Shown: positions 45,200 through 58,000, numbered from the stretch's first letter. The stretch is DNA of 64,000 nucleotides from Nothopassalora personata (GCA_033816765.1 CM066289.1:2666001-2730000); one strand, 5' to 3'. Numbers and translations are program-made. Notes: generated by a model not told the origin, from the letters alone.

Positions 45200-48100
45200 A
45201 GGGTGTACTTAATAGCAATAAGCCTTCTCTACTAAAGTTTCCTAATAGCATTATAGGCAATGTTAATGTGCTTTAACTTGTTATGAACATATATATCCCT
45301 TACTAGGGTAAGGGTAGCTTGGTTGTTACCTCTTAATTAGACTAGTCTTAAGCTTAATATAGTCTCCTAGTTTCTAGTGATCCCTAGTTGATAGGAACAG
45401 TCTCCTACTAACTCTAGACAGTCTATCTCCCTTAGTAGTAAAGCTAGGAATTGGGATTGCTTTGCATATGTATTTATAGCTATATATTTAGCTTCTATTA
45501 TAGATGTTGCTACAGACTTTTGCTTCTTGCTTATCTAGGAGACTAGTGCCCTATAGAGAAAGAAGACATACCTAAGGATAGAGACTCTGTCTGCTTTGTC
45601 TATTGCATAATTAGAGTTACAGTATCTAACTAGGCATCCTTCTCTATGCCTAGAGAAGACAAGACCGAGATTAGGATATAACCTTAGATATCTTGTGATC
45701 TTCTTCAAAGCCTTTATATAGTAGGTGGATAGGTCACTCACAAATAAGCTTATCCTTCCTAGGGCAAAAGTAATGTCTAGCCTTATAATTGTTGCTAGCT
45801 ATATCTATGTACTATTAATACTCTAGTACTCTGCCTTGTTATACCTCTTATCTATATGGCTTAAAGGTTTAAGAGCCTTATAGCTGTCTATAGGTGAGTG
45901 TGTAGGTGCTGCCTTCTTATAGTTTATCCCTATCTTAGTAAGGTTGTCCCTAACAAAGTGTCCCTAGTTAAGTTTTAGGATTCCTCTCCTCCTGTCCCTT
46001 ATAACTCTTATACTAAGGATCTTTTTAGGTTTACTAAGATCTTTGATCTTAAAGACTTTGCTAAGTTCTCTTTTAAACTAGAGAACATCTGTTAACTTTA
46101 GTATAGCAATTAGAATGTTATCTATATGTGTAAGAATTATGATCTCTTTTTCCTTATAAATAAGTAGGCATGGATCTACCTCTAACTATGTAAATCTAAT
46201 CTCTCTAAGCTTTAATATATAGAGTTGATTCTAATCTCTAGCTACTTGCTTAAGTCTATATAAGCTTTTAAGGATCTTGAACACTATGTTTAGTAGAAGC
46301 TTAACTCCTAGTAGTGGTAATATAAAGATGTCTTTATAGAGGGTGCTTTCTATAAACGCATTATTTACATCTACTTAGTAAAGATAGAGATCCTTCTTAC
46401 ACACAATAGCTATAAACACCCTAAGGGTATCCTATCTAACTGTAGGCGCAAATGTCTCTATGAAGTTAATACTAAACTTCTATAAAAAGCCCCTTATAAC
46501 TAGCCTAGCCTTGAACTTTTTAATAGCTCTACTAATGCTTCTTTTAATATTAAAGACCTATCTTAACGTAACTAAGTTTGCTCCTTTTGGTAGAACAGTA
46601 TTCTCCTAGGTTTTGTTGCTCTATAGAGCATCTAGCTCCTTCTAGATTGCTTCCTTCTAAAGGTGTCCCTATTTCTTGTTATTTATAGCATCCTTATAGG
46701 ACTTTAGAATTGGGATCTCTTGCTTGTATGCAATGACTTCTATAGTTGCTACAAAGGCTATCTCCTTAACTTCTTCTAGGAATTCACTATCCTATAGTAC
46801 TAAATTATCTACTAATTGTATAGCTATAAAGAAAGCTTAGTAGTAAGTAGTAAGGTTCTCTAAGAGATCTATTGCTTCTCCTACTTTAGTAGCTAGTTTA
46901 GGTATAGGGACTATAGATCTTAGGGCTTTCTATTTCTATTTATAGCCCTTAACATTATAGTTAGCCCTTCTCTTACTAAGGGATAATCTAAGAGTAGTTA
47001 CTTGTGTCCTAGTGACATTCTTTTCCTAGAGATCTAGTAAGCTTATCTTAATTAGCTTATCGATTTTCTAAAATTCCCCTATATTCTTTAGAGGCTAGGG
47101 AAGTTGCATAAATAGCTTTCTTAGCTAGGCTATTACTAGGCTGCTCTACTAAATAATTGAATGGTGAACAGGTTGCTCTAAGGATATATCCTTCCTTAGC
47201 CTCCCTAAGGGTCTCCTAGCTAGTGCATTGCTTAATAGATTCAATTTTGTAATATTGAGATCTATATTACCTCTAGGTTAGTCCTTAAAGAAGTCTGTAT
47301 GTGTGTGTTGTTTTATAGCTTTTATGTCTGGTTCCTAAAAGAGCTAGGCCTTAGCTATGTTTTTAACGTATCTAACAAACACTACTTCTTTGCCTCTGTT
47401 TATTAGTTTATTACTTCTTGCCTATTAAGGCTAGGATCTTGTGTCTATATAGACAATAGCTTTGTATCCCTAAACCTTTAAATGGTTAATAGTTGGCTTA
47501 ATACTATTAAAGGCTTTATCTAGTGAAACCTTGAACCTATTATAGTCTAGACTATTTAGTAGTTTATTCCTTATATAGGTTTGGGCTTCTAGTGCTTTAG
47601 GCTAGAATTCAATTAGCATCTTGGCCTCTTTAAGCATTGCCCTTATAGAGTCTTCTAAGGTTTGTATTAACCTTTTAACTAATCTATTTTGGAGCGAGTT
47701 GTATATCTTAGTATGCTCTAGCCTAATTCCTAAATCCTTCTCCTACTGCTTAACTAATGTAATAAGTTCCCTTGTATTATTAAGCCTAACTACTTTTAAC
47801 TGTACTAATGATTTCCTCTCTGCCTTAATCTTCTAGTTCTAGAGAGTAACTAGAGCATCTTCTCTTTTCTTAAGAGGATAGGTCCACTTTTTTCTAGAGA
47901 AGTTGTTAATAATCTTAAGCTAGTATTTGAACCCTAGCCTTAATATTAGTAGTAGACTATATATGTTAATAGATATAAGGGCAAGTCTTTTAGGTCTTCT
48001 CTTAGTAACTTTGCCTTTGTACTTCTTTATCTTTGCTATTAAACACACTCTACACTAGTAGAAGCTATCCCTAGGAACAGGAATAGGTTCTTTTAAGTCT

Positions 48101-49740
48101 ATTACCTTATAAAGATTCTAGAGCAAGTTCTTCCTAAAGTGTGCAAATCTTCTATACTAAAGCTCCTACTGTTTTAGGTTAGTCTCTAATTTAGCAGTTA
48201 CAAAGGCATTCTCTATTAGTAGTGTACATAATAAGTAATGTGCCCTTTTTGTAGTAGAGGAGAAATCTTATTAATAAATAGAACCCCCCTAAGGAGCCTT
48301 ATCTAGACAACAGTTTGGCTAGAGGGGGATATAAGAGAAAATAAAGGAGGTTAGACACTAAACTGCTTGCTAAACTAGTTCTAAGAAACTAGGTTTACTC
48401 CTAGCTTAGGTATAAGTAGAACATCTTCTAAAACAACTTTCCTACTAGATCTCCTACTTATCTCTACAGTCCTAATATAAGTAGCTAACAAATGCCTACC
48501 TCCTACTTTGATCTATTTCTTCTTTGTTAAGGGAGTTATAGATCTAAAGAGGCAGTTCTAGTTAGTTATATAGGATAAAGCATAAGAATTAAGTAACTAC
48601 TCTAATAAGGGGAACTTGCCTTGGACTTCTGTAGTTAAGTAAGCTACTTTATTATACTTATTATTATTAGACATTGTCTTCTATGATAAGTTGTATAAGT
48701 TAGGTAGCTCTTAGGTAGAGAAACCTTTCCTAGTCTTCCTTGTTTTAGAGGAAGGAGACTAGGCCTAGTTCTTCTAGAGTAATAGCATATTAGAGCTAAG
48801 TTTCTTTACTATTTTCTTAAGTTCCTCTATAGAGGACTTCTCTCTTAGTGTTCTTCTTAAAGATGGTAGTAGAGATCTTCTCTTCTTAATATGTGTTGCA
48901 TTCTAGGAGGATAGTACTTAGGAATAAGATCTAAGGACCTTCTTTGCCTTAGAGAGACTAGGGCAGTCCTTAATAAGATAGTCCTTCTTATAGAGAAGGC
49001 AGGAAAGTAATCTTACCTAACCTAAGGGCCTAACCTAGGTAGCTGCTATACTATACTTAGCCTTAGAGGGATTTAATCTAGCCTCTTAAGCCTTAAGGAT
49101 CTTTAAGGTCCTTTTATAATCTATCTTTAGCTAAGCTATAATGGTATCCCTAGCTATATAGTAGTTAGGTAGCAGTAAGCTTAAAAGCTAGGTTATTCTT
49201 ATATTAGCTTTCCTATAGTACTAGCCCTCTAGGTCAACATTAGCAATCCTCCTTCTAAGAGACACTAGGTGTGCCTATACAGATCTAATAGTAAACTCTT
49301 TACTTATCTTAAAGTTTATAAACTGTTTTGTAAGCTTATGTGTATAGGTTAGCAATACCTAGCTATACTTGTTCTAGAGATACACCTATATCTTAGTAGC
49401 TTTTCCAGATTCGTAAGAGCCCTTAAGCTTAAATTTATCTTCTTCTGTAATCCTACTTAGGATACTAAAGCAGTAAGCTGCATTTTGTTTTGTCTATATT
49501 GGTATATTAAGAATCTCTTTAATCTTAGTCTCTTCCTAGAGTTTTAGGTTCTTGCCCTTAATGTTGTTAAATAACACTTCTAATAGGTTATTAATTGTAA
49601 AGAATGCTAACTGGCTCTCTATCTTGTATCTCTAAAGGTTGAACTATCTCTTCTAATTGTCTCTCCTAAGAATTAGGATTTTAGTTCCCTTCTCTTTTTC
49701 TTTCTTTTAGTATAAATCTATAATAAATTAAATGTAATAA
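45200..49740 (-). pseudogene. Copia Gag-Pol: zinc knuckle, GAG-pre-integrase, integrase, RT, RNase H
   Basis: Read from right to left with RIP stops as Gln. A zinc-knuckle remnant CLLYKKDYLIKDCP lies at about 48970-49010. A pre-integrase motif (RRFAHF.KNLL.NLYKV) is at about 48090-48170. The RT active-site region ILTHIDNILIA at about 46110-46145 stands where YVDDILIA is usual. RNase H is at 45741-45535 (NLGLVFSRHREGCLVRYCNS, then NYAIDKADRVS), where the expected Asp residues have become Asn by RIP. The order (integrase before RT) is what defines copia. No intact protein remains. Confidence 0.85.
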
Positions 49741-50167
49741 AACAAGGTGTATATGCTTCAAAGTCGTGGCTTAGGTCCTACTAAGGCTTTTAGTATAGAA
49801 TAGTAAGGTTCGTAGGTGTAGATACTAAGGCCTGCTTAGTAGGGTAAAGAAAGAGCGGTGTAGTCTCGGAGCTAGGACATAGGTCTGTCTCTCCTAGTAG
49901 AGTTCTAAATAACTTACTTAAAGTCCTTCGTAATAGTATCTCGATGCAGTTCTGCCTACAGAGTGTCTTTAAGGTATTGGCTTATAGTAAGCCGCATAGA
50001 GTCCTTTTCTAGATTACCTATCACTTAGTATTAAACCAAGCTCCTTAATAGGATAGATAGGGTAGACTTCTGCTTCCTAGATGTTTTCTGCTATAATAGC
50101 AAGGGATACAAGTAACCTATACTAATATAGGTTGCTCTTACTCCTGCACAAACTCGGGCTTATAACC

Positions 50168-50414
50168 TGTTAAGTTAAGACCTAACAGGATACGTAGTTA
50201 GCAGCGGAGTGGAGTAAGAGATCAATCTTTAACTAGCTAATAGCCATAGAGCATGCAGCAATATATTAGGAACTAATGTGTTGATTGTGTTAGATGTCTA
50301 TCTAAGCTAAAGGGAAGAGAAGGTGTCTTCCGACAAGCTGAGTTATCGTAGATGCCTTAGGCTATCAGATTATAACCTAACTGTTAGCTCCCCTTGAGAT
50401 GCTACATCTTAACA
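50168..50414 (-). repeat. 5' LTR of copia element E
   Basis: Plus strand TGTTAAGTTAAGACC...CTACATCTTAACA, followed by target duplication ATAAG. Confidence 0.9.
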
Positions 50415-50690
50415 ATAAGGGAAATTATAGAATATTTCTTATATTTCTTATTTATAGACTTTTAAAAGTATTTAAGTTTTTAGACTTAGTATTTAAAGGC
50501 TTAGATAGTAGATAGTACTATATAGAAGATATATTATAGAGGTTATCTAGCTAAATATATTATAGCTTATTATATAAGTAAGATTTATAGTTTTAAGTAG
50601 ATTTTAAGACTAACTTTAGAATAAACTAGATTAATAGAGCGTATATAGTATTATTAAGATTTAGATAGTATATATATCCTAAAGAATAAG

Positions 50691-51269
50691 TATAAGGGCA
50701 GCCCATAGCTAACCCTTATATATAATATACGGCTAGGGCCGGCTTAGTAAGCTACACATAACGCGTATATATACATAAAGCGACGCGTATAGTATCTATA
50801 GAAGAAGGTAAGATTTAGTTTATCTACAATTACGAGATTGTAGGCGTACTATATATTATAATATTCCTTTATAGAAGGAAAGGTAGAAAAGTACGTACTT
50901 CTTAAATTCTTGAGTTAGTTAGCCTAGTAACTATAACTTTAATCTCTTATATCTTAATAACGATATATATATAATACGTAGGCAAACTATATAGTACTAG
51001 AACTAGCAAGAAGTAGATAGAACTATTATATAGAACTCTCCTCAAGCTACGAGCTAAGAGTAGCTCGTACTAGAAGGGAAGGTAGTTATAAGAGTAGCCT
51101 ATAGCTAACCCTTATATATAATATATAACTACACCTAGCTTAGTAAGCCGTACGTAATACGTATATATATAGAAAGTAACGCGTAATACGTCTATAGAAG
51201 AATGTAAGATTTAGTTTATCTATAACTATAAGGTCGTAGGCGTACTATATATTATAACATTCTTAAATA
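50691..51269 (+). mobile_element. TRIM-like miniature LTR element
   Basis: Two related repeats of equal length, 183 bp each (50691-50873 and 51087-51269), start TATAAGRGYAGCC and end ATTCYTTWATA-like. They enclose 213 bp with no coding capacity. The inner segment ends in a polypurine stretch (TAGAAGGGAAGG, about 51071-51082) directly before the right repeat, as in an LTR element. The flanking 5-mers do not match (ATAAG and CCGCC), so this may be a recombinant or an old copy. Confidence 0.5.
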
Positions 51270-51920
51270 CCGCCCTAATAAGTCTATTATATAGTACTAT
51301 ATAAAGGCTAGCTAAGATCTATTAGTATATATATACGCTCTAAGGCACTATCTAGTACGTACCTTGTCTATATCTATATATTAGTAAGGTTGTTTCTTAA
51401 GATATAATTAGCTAGATTAAATAGTAAGTTTAATAGATTTTATAAAGATATATGCAAATCTACGTTAGCGCGCGATCGTTATATATCTTCGTTAGGCTTA
51501 GCTTCCAGATGTTTCGAGAAGGCGATATCACGCGCGATTACATCAGTACCGGCGCGTACCGCGCGGCTAGCGCCGGCGCGCGGCTCAGGCAACCTTAAAA
51601 TTCAGCACTGTACTGTACATCCCACAGTGCCCCCTGACTTCCGACATCAGTCCCCTACAACGAGGGGCGTTAGTGAGTATCAACCTCTTCCTAGAATGTC
51701 TCACTTCGGCTCATTACGGGAACTCAGTCTCTTCAAGACCTGATGGTATCATGTAGAAGGACTGCTAGGATGTGGTTAAGATGCATCCTTTATCGACTAT
51801 AAAATCCGATGGCTGCAACGACAGTTGAAGCATCACAGAACCACAACACACTCGCCCGTACTTCGTTATTGATCTATTCACCTTTATCCCTTAACCAAGA
51901 CCATTCCCTCAACTTTTACC
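51270..51920 (+). promoter_or_regulatory. Block boundary and promoter region of the repeat-peptide gene
   Basis: AT-rich RIP DNA ends at about 51,470. A GC-rich palindromic patch (CCGCGCGGCTAGCGCCGGCG) lies at about 51560-51580. Normal-composition DNA follows, with a TATA box TATAAAA at 51798-51804, about 117 bp before the ATG at 51921. Confidence 0.5.
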
Positions 51921-52451
51921 ATGAAGTTCATCTCAATCCTGCTCGCAGCCACGCTCGCAACCGCGTCACCAATCCTCCAAAGCCGTGAGCCTCGCGGGAA
52001 CCAAGAGAACGCCGACAACTTGGGCGTAACGCTTGAGAAGCGGGAGCCTCTCGATGAGCCTGGCGAGAACCAACACCGCGGCACGTTCAACGCCGACAAC
52101 TTGGGCGTAACGCTTGAGAAGCGGGAGCCTCTCGATGAGCCTGGCGAGAACCAACACCGCGGCACGTTCAACGCCGACAACTTGGGCGTAACGCTTGAGA
52201 AGCGGGAGCCTCTCGATGAGCCTGGCGAGAACCAACACCGCGGCACGTTCAACGCCGACAACTTGGGCGTAACGCTTGAGAAACGGGAGCCTCTCGATGA
52301 GCCTGGCGAGAACCAACACCGCGGCACGTTCAACGCCGACAACTTGGGCGTAACGCTTGAGAAACGGGAGCCTCTCGATGAGCCTGGCGAGAATCAAAAC
52401 CGCGGCACGTTCAACGCCGACAACTTAGGCGTAACGCTCGAGAAGCACTAG
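51921..52451 (+). CDS. Secreted Kex2-type repeat peptide precursor
   Basis: 176 residues. Residues 1-16 are a signal peptide (MKFISILLAATLATAS). After a partial first unit, residues 42-176 are exactly five tandem 27-residue units, EPLDEPGENQHRGTFNADNL followed by GVTLEKR. Each junction is Lys-Arg (residues 40-41, 67-68, 94-95, 121-122, 148-149), the recognition site of the Golgi protease Kex2; the last unit ends Lys-His. Predicted products are 25-27-residue peptides. No Cys, Tyr or Trp is present in the unit, unlike dikaritin/ustiloxin cores. No modifying enzyme (for example UstY-type DUF3328) is seen nearby. It could be a secreted peptide signal, a surface repellent-type peptide or a RiPP-like precursor. 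The family is not identified. Confidence 0.8.
   Translation: MKFISILLAATLATASPILQSREPRGNQENADNLGVTLEKREPLDEPGENQHRGTFNADNLGVTLEKREPLDEPGENQHRGTFNADNLGVTLEKREPLDEPGENQHRGTFNADNLGVTLEKREPLDEPGENQHRGTFNADNLGVTLEKREPLDEPGENQNRGTFNADNLGVTLEKH
52044..52448 (+). repeat. Five 81-bp coding tandem repeats
   Basis: Units are almost identical even at silent sites. Differences are few (AAG/AAA in the last Lys codon, CAC to AAC and AAC to AAT in unit 5, TTG to TTA). This indicates recent expansion or homogenisation. Confidence 0.95.
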
Positions 52452-52961
52452 ATGCCTTGCCTGAAACGTTAGCGGGAGAATCCTAGAGAGGTTGGAGTTT
52501 GAACTAGAAGTTGAGGGTCGACAAGGTGGTTAGATGCCTCGGTTCTGCGGAAAGTAGATCCATGATGTACAGATCTTCTTACACTCAACGTGAAGAGCAC
52601 TTATCCTTCGACGGAATTTCGTGTCCACTGGGCCAATAATATGTGCGTAAGGACTATTGTATCTCCACAATGTACGTGTCTACTTACGCAGCCTCAATTA
52701 GATCTTCACTTCCAGATTCGTTGACTTTAGCTACAATCCACCTTTACGGGTTCAATATTGATCTGAAGAGCTTCAAGAAGGAGATGGCAGTACTTAGTCA
52801 GCTTAGTCAAATGGAGCTGGAGTGTATTCTGCACGGCGCGGTTGTATCCCTTTCTCGCTGAGGCATACCTTTTTGCGCCACGAGAGCTGCATTTTGCAAT
52901 CGAGTAGAAGCCTTCGACATGGTTTCATCGAAGACACCTGGGTCCGCACGCCTTTTTGAAC
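52452..52961. other. Intergenic, no gene supported
   Basis: 3' flank of the repeat-peptide gene and of the frameshifted gene. A short frame at 52643-52861 has no support. Confidence 0.5.
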
Positions 52962-54036
52962 TTACACGGGAGTCTGACGGGCATGATGCTGAGGTCGGTT
53001 GTAGGCGCTTGATGCAGTGACTTCGTTGGCGCAGGCTTGCCTGGTCACGGTGGCAGTGGTCTTTGCGGTCTTCTTCTTCTTCGAAGGACCGGCAAGCGCG
53101 GATCTGGAGGTGGAGTCGAACTCGGCAGCGTCCTCCTCAGTGTAGACAGCCTTACGCTTTCCCTTGGCTGCCTTGGGCTCCTTGGTATTGGTCGTGGTCT
53201 TGTTCTCGTTCTGGGCCTTGGCCTTGCTCTTGCGGGTTGGTTCGGCGCTCTCGGCTTTGGAGTCTGAGTCGGGATCGTCGCGGTTCGCGCTGGTCCTACC
53301 AACTTCGTTCATTACAGACTGCTGTCCCATCTCCTTCAAGGCATGTAAGAGGCCGCCAGCAGTAACGTCCTTCTCTGCAACGGGCCGCGCACGCTTGATG
53401 CGCTGCCCTTGAGGGAGGACCCTTTGCTTCGCCTCGAAGGCAGGCACCTTCTCGCGTATGGCAGGCTTGTAGTTGTAGCCAGACAGCAGCGTGAGGTCTT
53501 GCTTGAGGTCCTTTTGAAGTGGGTGATGATCCTGTCGATGTCTTTGGTGTTCAACTGTACGTGTCCAGCCTTGGTACGCAGTCGGACCTGACGCAGAAGC
53601 TCCCGTAAAGCACCGCGGATGTTGCCCTTCTTGAGGCCGTTGAGCAGAAGCAGATGGACAAGCTCAGTGTCGCCCGAGGTAGGAGAGACGATTGCGGTAT
53701 TCGTAGTCGATGTCACTGAACTCGGATAGCACTTCGTCCCACTCCAGATGGCGACCTATATGGTTTGGTAGAATGGCTGCGTCGATGATTTCGGAAGAAT
53801 CTAGCTTGATGGCGCCGTCCCACTCGACGTAGATCATATTGAGTATCTCTTTGTCGGCCAAGTTCTTGAAGTAATCGTCAAGATGCTCAAAAGCTGACGC
53901 ATCTTGAGTTCCTCGTCGCTGAGTTGGACCTGGCGTTCCTGTTAGCTTTTGAGGTGTCGAAGGCTTCGTAATGTGTACTTACAGTGGTGCGCTGGAAGAT
54001 GGGCTTCTTGTTGTTGAAGTTGCACGTGGACACCAT
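52962..54036 (-). pseudogene. Unrecognised gene broken by three single-base frameshifts
   Basis: It starts MVSTCNFNNKKPIFQRTT (ATG at 54036). A clean 53-bp intron (53930-53982, GTAAGT...CTAAC...CCAG) is followed by VQLSDEELK. The frame then shifts at about 53905 (on to ASAFEHLDDYFKNLADKEIL), at about 53673 (RNRLSYLG to DTELVHLLLLNGLKKGN) and at about 53512 (DIDRIITHFK to KDLKQDLTLLSGYNYKPA). Each shift is explained by one base gained or lost in a short run. The last 160 residues are Lys/Ala-rich with an NLS-like PSKKKKTAK. About 340 residues if intact. Either a young pseudogene or assembly errors. Family unknown. Confidence 0.6.
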
Positions 54037-55095
54037 TTTAAACCGGTACTCGGATGTTGATAGATGTTTCCCTCAGTATGTCGGAGACAGTATGCGACAG
54101 CCTCAAAGCTCTACGCAGACGCTCGACACACCGCAAGTCGATGTCGCCCAGAGTCTGTGCTCCTTGCTGCCACCGTCAGCCACCGCGACCGACCGCAGCT
54201 TCATCAATTGTCTCTTCTCAGTTACATCTTGAGGCAGCTTGAGCATCGTAATGCAGCTACGGACGATCTATTCGAGTGGAGCAGTGGCCGTCGATGTCAC
54301 TAGACCCCGGTCATTGCCTATGCGCCTGTACAGTGAGCACTTGGGTTGCTTCACACCTGCCTGAGCGGTCGTAAAGGTCGAGGCGACGCGTTTTGCAAAT
54401 GTGTGCAAGTAGGTCCGCCCGTCATACAGACTGACTTCGCCACGCTGGTAAGCATGGATTCATGGCAATGGCCCGAATACTGCTACTGAGTGTTGTCTGC
54501 CCGAGGGACCTTATGCACATTGCTTTACAAAACCTATGCGAGAGCTCCAGCCCGATACATATCGTGTTACCCTCTTGATAATATGCTTGGCCTGCTTGAT
54601 GATGAGTATAATAATGGAGACTGCTGTTGGCAACGAGACTTGCTGCCAGGTTTAGCGCGACATAAGTGAAGTAGTGAGACTGACAATAGCCGGAGTACGA
54701 GCTGCAGAGCGTCATATGGAGAGTATAGCACTACGCTGGCCGTGACAAGGGAGTATTTAGTGAATGTAGTGGTTGAGGTTCATGTTTGGCTTCCTTAAAG
54801 GGCTCGGCAAAGAGCTCGGCGCGTGGCCCCGAAACACGCTAGAACTATAAACTAAGGTTCGGCAGTACCCGACTGTTTGTTGACGCTCCTCCTCTGCACT
54901 GTCTGCCGTCCACTGCTTCTTATTCTGCACCATTCTGCTCTCTGCGTAGGCAGCCGACAATCCCCATCCCTCGTTACGACACGACACGTCCACCGCTACG
55001 CAGGAACTCATGCTGGCTCAGAGACTGCGCGCCACTCTCACCTTGTAGTAACCAACCGCGGCGCGTGCGCGCTTACTTGCGCCGGACACTTCATC
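54037..55095. other. Divergent intergenic region upstream of topoisomerase II
   Basis: About 1.06 kb with no convincing frame. It should contain the promoter of topoisomerase II. Confidence 0.5.
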
Positions 55096-58000
55096 ATGAA
55101 TGACGACTCGATGGACGGCTCCGCGTTCGAGACGGACGCTTCGAGTGACTTTGAGCCTCAGCTGAAGCTCGTAAGTGGATCCTCACCTCTGTCCCTCACA
55201 TGCGCAAACTCACGTGTCTTTACAAGAAAGCCAAGGCACCCGCGAAGAAGGCTGCAGCAGCACCTAGACCCAAGGCCACCAAACAAACCACCCTCAAGAC
55301 CACCAAGACTGCGCCAAAGGCAGTAACGAAGCCGAAGAAGCGCGCGAGGCCTGATTCGGACGAAGAAAACGACGATATCGACCTGGACGACGACAGCGAT
55401 AACAACGACGACTCACTTCTGTCGAGCACGCCACCGAAGAAGGCAAAGAAGGTGCCGGCAACGAAGAAGCCAGCCGGCAAGCCATTGGCTGAGCTCGAAA
55501 ACGAGAGCTTCGGCATGGACGTGCCGGTGAATGAAGGAAAGTCGAAGAAGGGAGGCGCCTCCAGCGAGCAGTACCAAAAGCTCACTCAGCTCGAGCACAT
55601 TCTCAAGCGTCCAGATACCTATATTGGCTCAGTAGAGCAGACAACCGAGCAGCTATGGATCTTCAACTCGGAGACGGAGTCGATGGAGAACCGCAAAGTC
55701 ACATACGTGCCTGGTCTGTACAAGATCTTCGACGAAATCTTGGTCAACGCAGCAGACAACAAGCAGCGCGATAAGAACATGGACGAGCTACGAGTGTGGG
55801 TGCATCCAGAGAAGGGTGTGATATCCGTCAAGAACAACGGCCGAGGCATTCCGATCGAGATGCACGACAAGGAGGGCATCTACATACCCGAGATGATTTT
55901 CGGTCATCTGCTCACCTCATCCAACTACGACGACGAAGAGGCAAAGGTCACTGGTGGTCGCAACGGATACGGTGCCAAGCTCACCAACATCTACAGTACC
56001 GAGTTTCAGCTCGATACTGTGGACCGAAAGACGAAGCAGAGGTATCGGCAGACATGGCGTAACAACATGAGCATCATGGAAAAGGCCAAAATCGAGAAAG
56101 TCAAGGACACGCAGGATTACACGCAAATTACCTTCAAGCCTGACTTCAAGAAGTTTAAGATGGACGGCATGGACGCCGACTTCGAGGGTCTAGTGAAGCG
56201 TCGAGTCTACGACATGGCTGGTACTGCGAAAGGTGTTAAGGTCTATCTCAACGGCGAGCGCATCAAGATCACTAAGTTCAAGCAGTACATGGAGATGTAC
56301 ACCAAGGCTATCAAGAGCGAGAACCTGACCAACGACGGCACAGCACCAGAGCAGGTCATTCTGACAGACAGCCCACATGAGAGGTGGGAGATTGGGTTCG
56401 CAGTCTCGGATGGTTCATTCCAGCAAGTATCGTTCGTCAACTCGATAGCGACCACATCCGGAGGAACTCACGTCAACTACGTCGCTGACCAGATTTGCGA
56501 TAAGCTTGAGGAACATGTCAACAAGAAGAACAAGGGAGGCGTGAAGCTGAAGAAAGCTCAGATCAAGAACCACATCTTTCTGTTCGTCAACTGCTTGATT
56601 GTGAACCCAGCCTTCACCTCACAGACGAAGGAGCAACTTACGACCAAGGTTAGCGCCTTTGGCAGCAAGCCTACGGTTTCTGAGAAATTCTTGAAGGATA
56701 TCTTGAAGACCGAGGCAGTGACAAACATCATTCACTTTGCTCAGCAAAAGGCGGACAAAGTTCTCGCAAAGTCTGACGGCAACCGGCGACAGCGCATGAA
56801 CAACTCCAAACTCACAGATGCCAACAAAGCCGGTACCAAGGACGGCTACAAGTGTACCCTCATTCTGACCGAAGGTGACTCTGCCGCACTGCTTGCTCTC
56901 GCGGGAAGAGCTGTCGTCAATCCAGACTTGTTTGGTGTCTTTCCGCTCCGTGGTAAGATTCTCAATGTGCGCGACGCTTCCATCGACCAAATCTCGAAGA
57001 ACGCGGAAATCCAGAACATCAAGAAGTTCCTGGGACTGCAACACAAGAAGGACTACACCGACACCAAGGGCTTGCGTTACGGCCACCTCATGATCATGAC
57101 CGATCAAGATCATGATGGTTCTCATATCAAAGGTCTTCTCATCAACTTCTTACAAGTGCAGTTCCCGTCGCTGCTACGCATTCCTGGTTTCCTCATGGAG
57201 TTCATCACGCCGATCGTCAAAGTCTGGAAAGGCGACGTCAAGAATCCAAAGCAGAAGCGCGACTTCTTCACGATGCCAGAATACGAAGCTTGGAGAGAGC
57301 TTCCTGGCAACTCGAAGGGTTGGGATCACAAGTACTACAAGGGATTGGGTACTTCGGACACCAGAGACGCCCAGGTGTACTTTGCAGATCTCGATACGCA
57401 TCTCAAGCAGTTCCATGCCATGCAAGAAGGCGAGCCTGAGCTCATTGATCTTGCATTCTCGAAGAAGAAGGCAGATGCCAGAAAGACTTGGCTTGGTAAC
57501 TTCGTGCCTGGCACCTACCTGGACACCTCCGGATCTGCAGAAATCACGTACAACGACTTCATCAACAAGGAGTTGATTTTGTTCTCGATGGCCGACAACA
57601 TGCGATCCATTCCATCGGTCATTGACGGCTTGAAGCCTGGTCAGCGGAAAGTCATGTACACATGTTTCCGACGAAACTTGAAAAAAGATGTCAAAGTGGT
57701 GGAGCTGGCTGGGTCAGTCTCCGGTCTCACCGCATATCCATACGGAGAGGCTTCACTCCAACAGACAATCGTTGGTCTGGCTCAAAACTTCGTGGGCTCA
57801 AACAACATGAACATTCTTGAGCCAAGTGGTAATTTCGGCTCCCGTTTGCAAGGTGGTAACGACGCGGCCAGTCCTCGTTACATTTACACGAGGCTGTCGC
57901 CACTTGCAAGAGCCATTTTTCACCAGAGCGACGAAGCACTGCTTACCTACAACACCGACGATGGCAAGACCATCGAGCCGGAGATGTACGTGCCGATCTT

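Larger units (their letters stand above)
44802..50414 (-). mobile_element. Ty1/copia retrotransposon E, complete with LTRs, RIP-dead
   Basis: Identical-length 247-bp LTRs (44802-45048 and 50168-50414) with target duplication ATAAG on both sides (44797-44801 and 50415-50419). Coding is on the minus strand. Next to the 5' LTR (the right one) the minus strand reads GGTTATAAGCCCGAG, a plausible primer-binding site. LTR copies differ mostly by transitions. Confidence 0.92.

Noticed and set aside
51884..52397. Minus-strand 143- and 152-residue repeat frames opposite the peptide precursor
   Set aside because: Antisense shadows of the 81-bp repeats. Only the plus strand has a signal peptide, upstream TATA box and Kex2 sites.
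55220..55585. Minus-strand frames across the N and C termini of topoisomerase II
   Set aside because: Antisense of Lys/Ala/Asp-rich disordered tails produces long Phe/Leu/Ser frames without biological meaning.
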